Positions 61,381 to 64,000 of a stretch of DNA of 64,000 bases are shown piece by piece (the first letter of the stretch is position 1; each line of letters begins with the position of its first letter). The stretch is taken from contig CAADRB010000046.1 in assembly GCA_900708905.1 (NCBI GenBank), positions 248,001 through 312,000 on the forward strand. Reading direction: 5' to 3'. Under the pieces are notes generated by a model, which did not search any database, had not been told where the DNA came from, and saw only the letters and a program-made list of their open reading frames with translations. Both the position numbers and the translations under genes were made by a program. Source of the stretch: Hymenolepis diminuta. Its lineage: Eukaryota; Platyhelminthes; Cestoda; Cyclophyllidea; Hymenolepididae.

Positions 61381-64000
61381 AATTTTAAAGCAGACGAATC
61401 CTTTGAATCGTGGCATAATAAACGCGAATATGTGTTCACGATGAATCTTGCCAAACGGGATGCGAAAGTAATAGTTCGTTAGAAAGGTAGGTCCTTTCGA
61501 ATATGAAAATATCTAAAAGTTCGTTCTGTCCAGAAAATTCTATGAATTCGGTTACACTGAGTTCATGGCCAGAACTTCTTTCTATTCAACACTCGCTTTA
61601 ACTGCCTCAAACTTGTGATCGAGCATGAGGATATATAGGACTCTACAAAGGTGAAATTTGAGATAAATTTAATTTCGCCTCCGTAGCAAAAGAGTAATTC
61701 AAATATCTTATTTTCATCTCTGAAGTTCAAACGAAGCCTTGATTACAACTAAGAACTCGTTTGTTAAAAGTAATGGAAGAAAACCGCAATATGAAGCCGT
61801 TAAACATGGCCAGGGAAGGAGTCACGATTGCAAATCTCGTGCGTGGTTCAGCTATCATTAATTCTAACGCAATGCCCGCGCGTCTGGTGGACAAAATTTC
61901 TGCATCTATGTCCCAATCGACACAAATTGTGGAACAGCCTAATCCTTTTGTCGAATAGAAACCGCCTTCACCTTGCCTAAGCTGTCGAAGTTGGAATTTC
62001 TCTCAACAATGTCCTTACAATTAGCATCAGTGTAAAAGTTCCGCAAGGTTGGACATAAAAAGGTTGTTGCTCACAGGCCTTTGATAGAAGGCCCGAGCCC
62101 CCCACTAACAACATGATCAAGTCTAGTTAAGGACAAAATCTGCCAACTCTCCATAAAAGGAATCATTGCTATAAACCTAAATCGGAATACCTCTGATCGA
62201 ACGGTCTCTTGGCTACTCTCCGTATCGACACAAAGCAAAGCCGGAAATATGTGAACTCACGGATCAACGGGATTCAGGTTCATCTTCAACTAAATACCGT
62301 TTCAGATATAACCACAATCTAAAGGAAACTGCGGAAATCACTGAGTCGCACAAGTCCAGAACCAGTCTCACTATTTTCACCTAGTGTCTCCGGCGGGTTT
62401 GTCAAACAGAGAGCAAACTAAGGTGTAACGTGACCTACCGAAAACATCAGCATCTCAGAAACAGCTTACGTAGCAGACTCTCAACTTAGTCTGATAGGTC
62501 TCGACTGGTTCGGTCAATTTGGTCTTTTATATCTGCCTATAAATACCAATTGCAATTGTAAACATTCTGCTATATCCTTCACTTCTTTTACAACAGAGAT
62601 AACGGTTCAGCGTTTCCCTGAGGTATTGTAAGAAGGCCTTGACCTATGTAACTATACAAGGGCGACATTAAAACTGATGCCGAATGTTCAGCCAGTTTTC
62701 CATCCTAAGCAGCCAGTTTCACTAGTAGAGGCGCCCATGTTGGACGAGGAACGAAAACCTCTGGAACAAAAAGGGGGTCTAAAACTTATTTCTTATTCAA
62801 AATAGGCTACACCTGCTGTTGTTGTTCGGAAAGCAAATGGAACTATCCGATTTTACGCTGACTATACTACCGGTCCAATAGTTACCTACCACCAGTTTTT
62901 GATGACATCTCGATACTGGATGGTGGTAAATGTTTTGCAAAGTTTGATTTAGCAGGGGCTTATTTGCTAATCGAAGTTTCATGAGAGTCACGAGAGGTAT
63001 TGATTGTCAATACGCTTCGTGGCCCATCCCAATATGCCAGCCTTCCATTCGGTGTCAAGACAACACTGGCTATTTTCCAACAAAGAGTGGATGCCATGAT
63101 ATCAGACCTCTCTGCATATTTAGACGACATAATTATTGTAGGACACTTCAAAAACGTGTCATTGCAAATCTTCAGAGTGTTCAGGAGTATGGCATTCGTC
63201 TTCGAGCTAAGAAATGTGCATTATCCTACCCTCTTTTTGGTACCTAGGATGTATCTTTGATGAAAATGGCCATCTTCTGGATCCAGAAAGACTTCGAGCA
63301 ATTACAAAAAATGCCACGGCTTGCGGACGTTACCATATTACGCTCCTTTCTATGTCTCATCAGCTGCCAACATTGCATAGTGAGTTGCTGAGAAAAGTTA
63401 CTAAATAGAACTGGACTCCCAAATGTAAGAAGGCTTTCGCGAAGCTAAATAGCATACTCAAATCTGATGCACAGCTTTTTCTTTAAAATCCGAATCTACC
63501 AATCACAGGGGCTGCAAACGCTTCGAACTATCCCATTGTTGCGGTTAGCTTTCATGTCTTCAGTGGTGATTCAGAAAAGTCGTTGCCCATGCTTTTCGAA
63601 ATCTTACTATAGCTGAGAAGAACTAAAGCCAGATTGTAAAGGAGTCTTTGGCCATCATTTTCGCTGTAAAAATATTTCATAAATTCCTCTACGGTTGGCA
63701 CTTCACCCTACAATGTATCATAAACAACTTCTCTCCATCTTCAAATTCAAAAAGAATATTTAAGTTTACACTGCAAGCCGAATTTAGCGTTAGTCAGTCA
63801 TCTTTCTCGGCTAAGATTCCGATATAGAATATCGGAAGGAACAGAAATCGAACAAGTTGATTATTGTTCACGTTTCATCTATAACTAGAAATGCAATGAC
63901 TGGGAAAGCATGTAAGATTATGGAATACGATACGTAACGCCTGTTATTCGACGCTGTACACAAACTTCCAATAGCTACAAGCGGTATACAAAGTACGACA
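61381..64000 (+). mobile_element. Decayed Ty3/gypsy LTR retrotransposon, gag-pol (runs off the window)
   Basis: Plus-strand pieces in the normal gag-pol order. A gag-like stretch near 61390-61480 has KADESFESWHNKREYVF; a second lies near 61583-61620. There is a gag end (61761-61958) and a CCHC zinc knuckle remnant near 61980-62020 (CLSCRSWNFSQQC, with His replaced). A protease remnant near 62250-62330 has the catalytic Asp as Asn. RT begins near 62700, with the intact catalytic YLDD at 63117-63128, and an RNase H remnant spans about 63480-63880. Many stops and frameshifts interrupt it. LTRs were not identified; the 5' one should lie between 61019 and 61381 if present. It is antisense to CADPS. 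Confidence 0.85.
62980..63410 (+). pseudogene. Reverse transcriptase core of the gypsy element
   Basis: The best-preserved part: LPFGVKTTLAIFQQ, then DAMISDLSAYLDDIIIVG with the two catalytic Asp. After that the frame shifts near 63155 into the region with EYGIRLRAKKCALSYP and again near 63240 (GCIFDENGHLLDPERLRAI). These blocks match the RT palm and connection region of Ty3/gypsy polymerases. Stops and shifts make it non-functional. Confidence 0.88.

Overview
The window looks like nuclear DNA of a parasitic flatworm, probably a trematode or cestode. The reasons are: very AT-rich sequence; multi-exon genes with introns of only 30-42 bp near the 5' end of a gene and several kb further 3'; spectrin/Ig scaffold, CADPS and CDV3-type proteins; and decayed mariner and Ty3/gypsy elements. 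The phylum is an inference from gene style and cannot be proved without a database search. Three host genes are supported, all on the minus strand. They were assembled by hand from splice sites and reading-frame phase, and all but one of the internal exon junctions keep phase.

From high to low coordinate (the direction of transcription), the first gene is the 3' part of CADPS (calcium-dependent secretion activator, CAPS; seven exons, 61018 to 51106; its 5' part lies beyond the window). CADPS primes dense-core vesicles for exocytosis. Its C-terminal blocks, including RYDEG, WYTS, DFxLQGV and VEEAT, are recognisable exon by exon. The second gene is a complete three-exon CDV3 homologue (49504 to 48472). 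After about 13 kb with no recognisable gene comes the third, a large gene of at least 20 exons (35224 to 2195, continuing past the left edge). It encodes spectrin-like helical repeats, then an acidic linker, then seven Ig domains (the last one cut), with a duplicated Ser/Arg-rich block between Ig 5 and Ig 6. It has the look of a muscle or cytoskeletal scaffold, but I cannot assign a one-to-one orthologue.

Mobile DNA: a full-length dead mariner with terminal inverted repeats and TA flanks (6205-7494) sits in an intron of the spectrin/Ig gene. A second mariner of another type (58446-59618, with an assembly gap of N) sits in a CADPS intron. A broken Ty3/gypsy gag-pol (about 61381 to the right edge) lies antisense just upstream of the first visible CADPS exon. 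There are also a possible HTH transposase remnant (31742-31960), a decayed coding-like tract (about 21480-22960), and several diverged dispersed repeats, some with tRNA-like promoter boxes.

No rRNA, convincing tRNA, CRISPR array, prokaryotic operon or plasmid feature was seen. The most unusual objects are the spectrin-to-Ig chimera with its split intron-phase pattern, its GC-AG intron, and the internal duplication in its linker.
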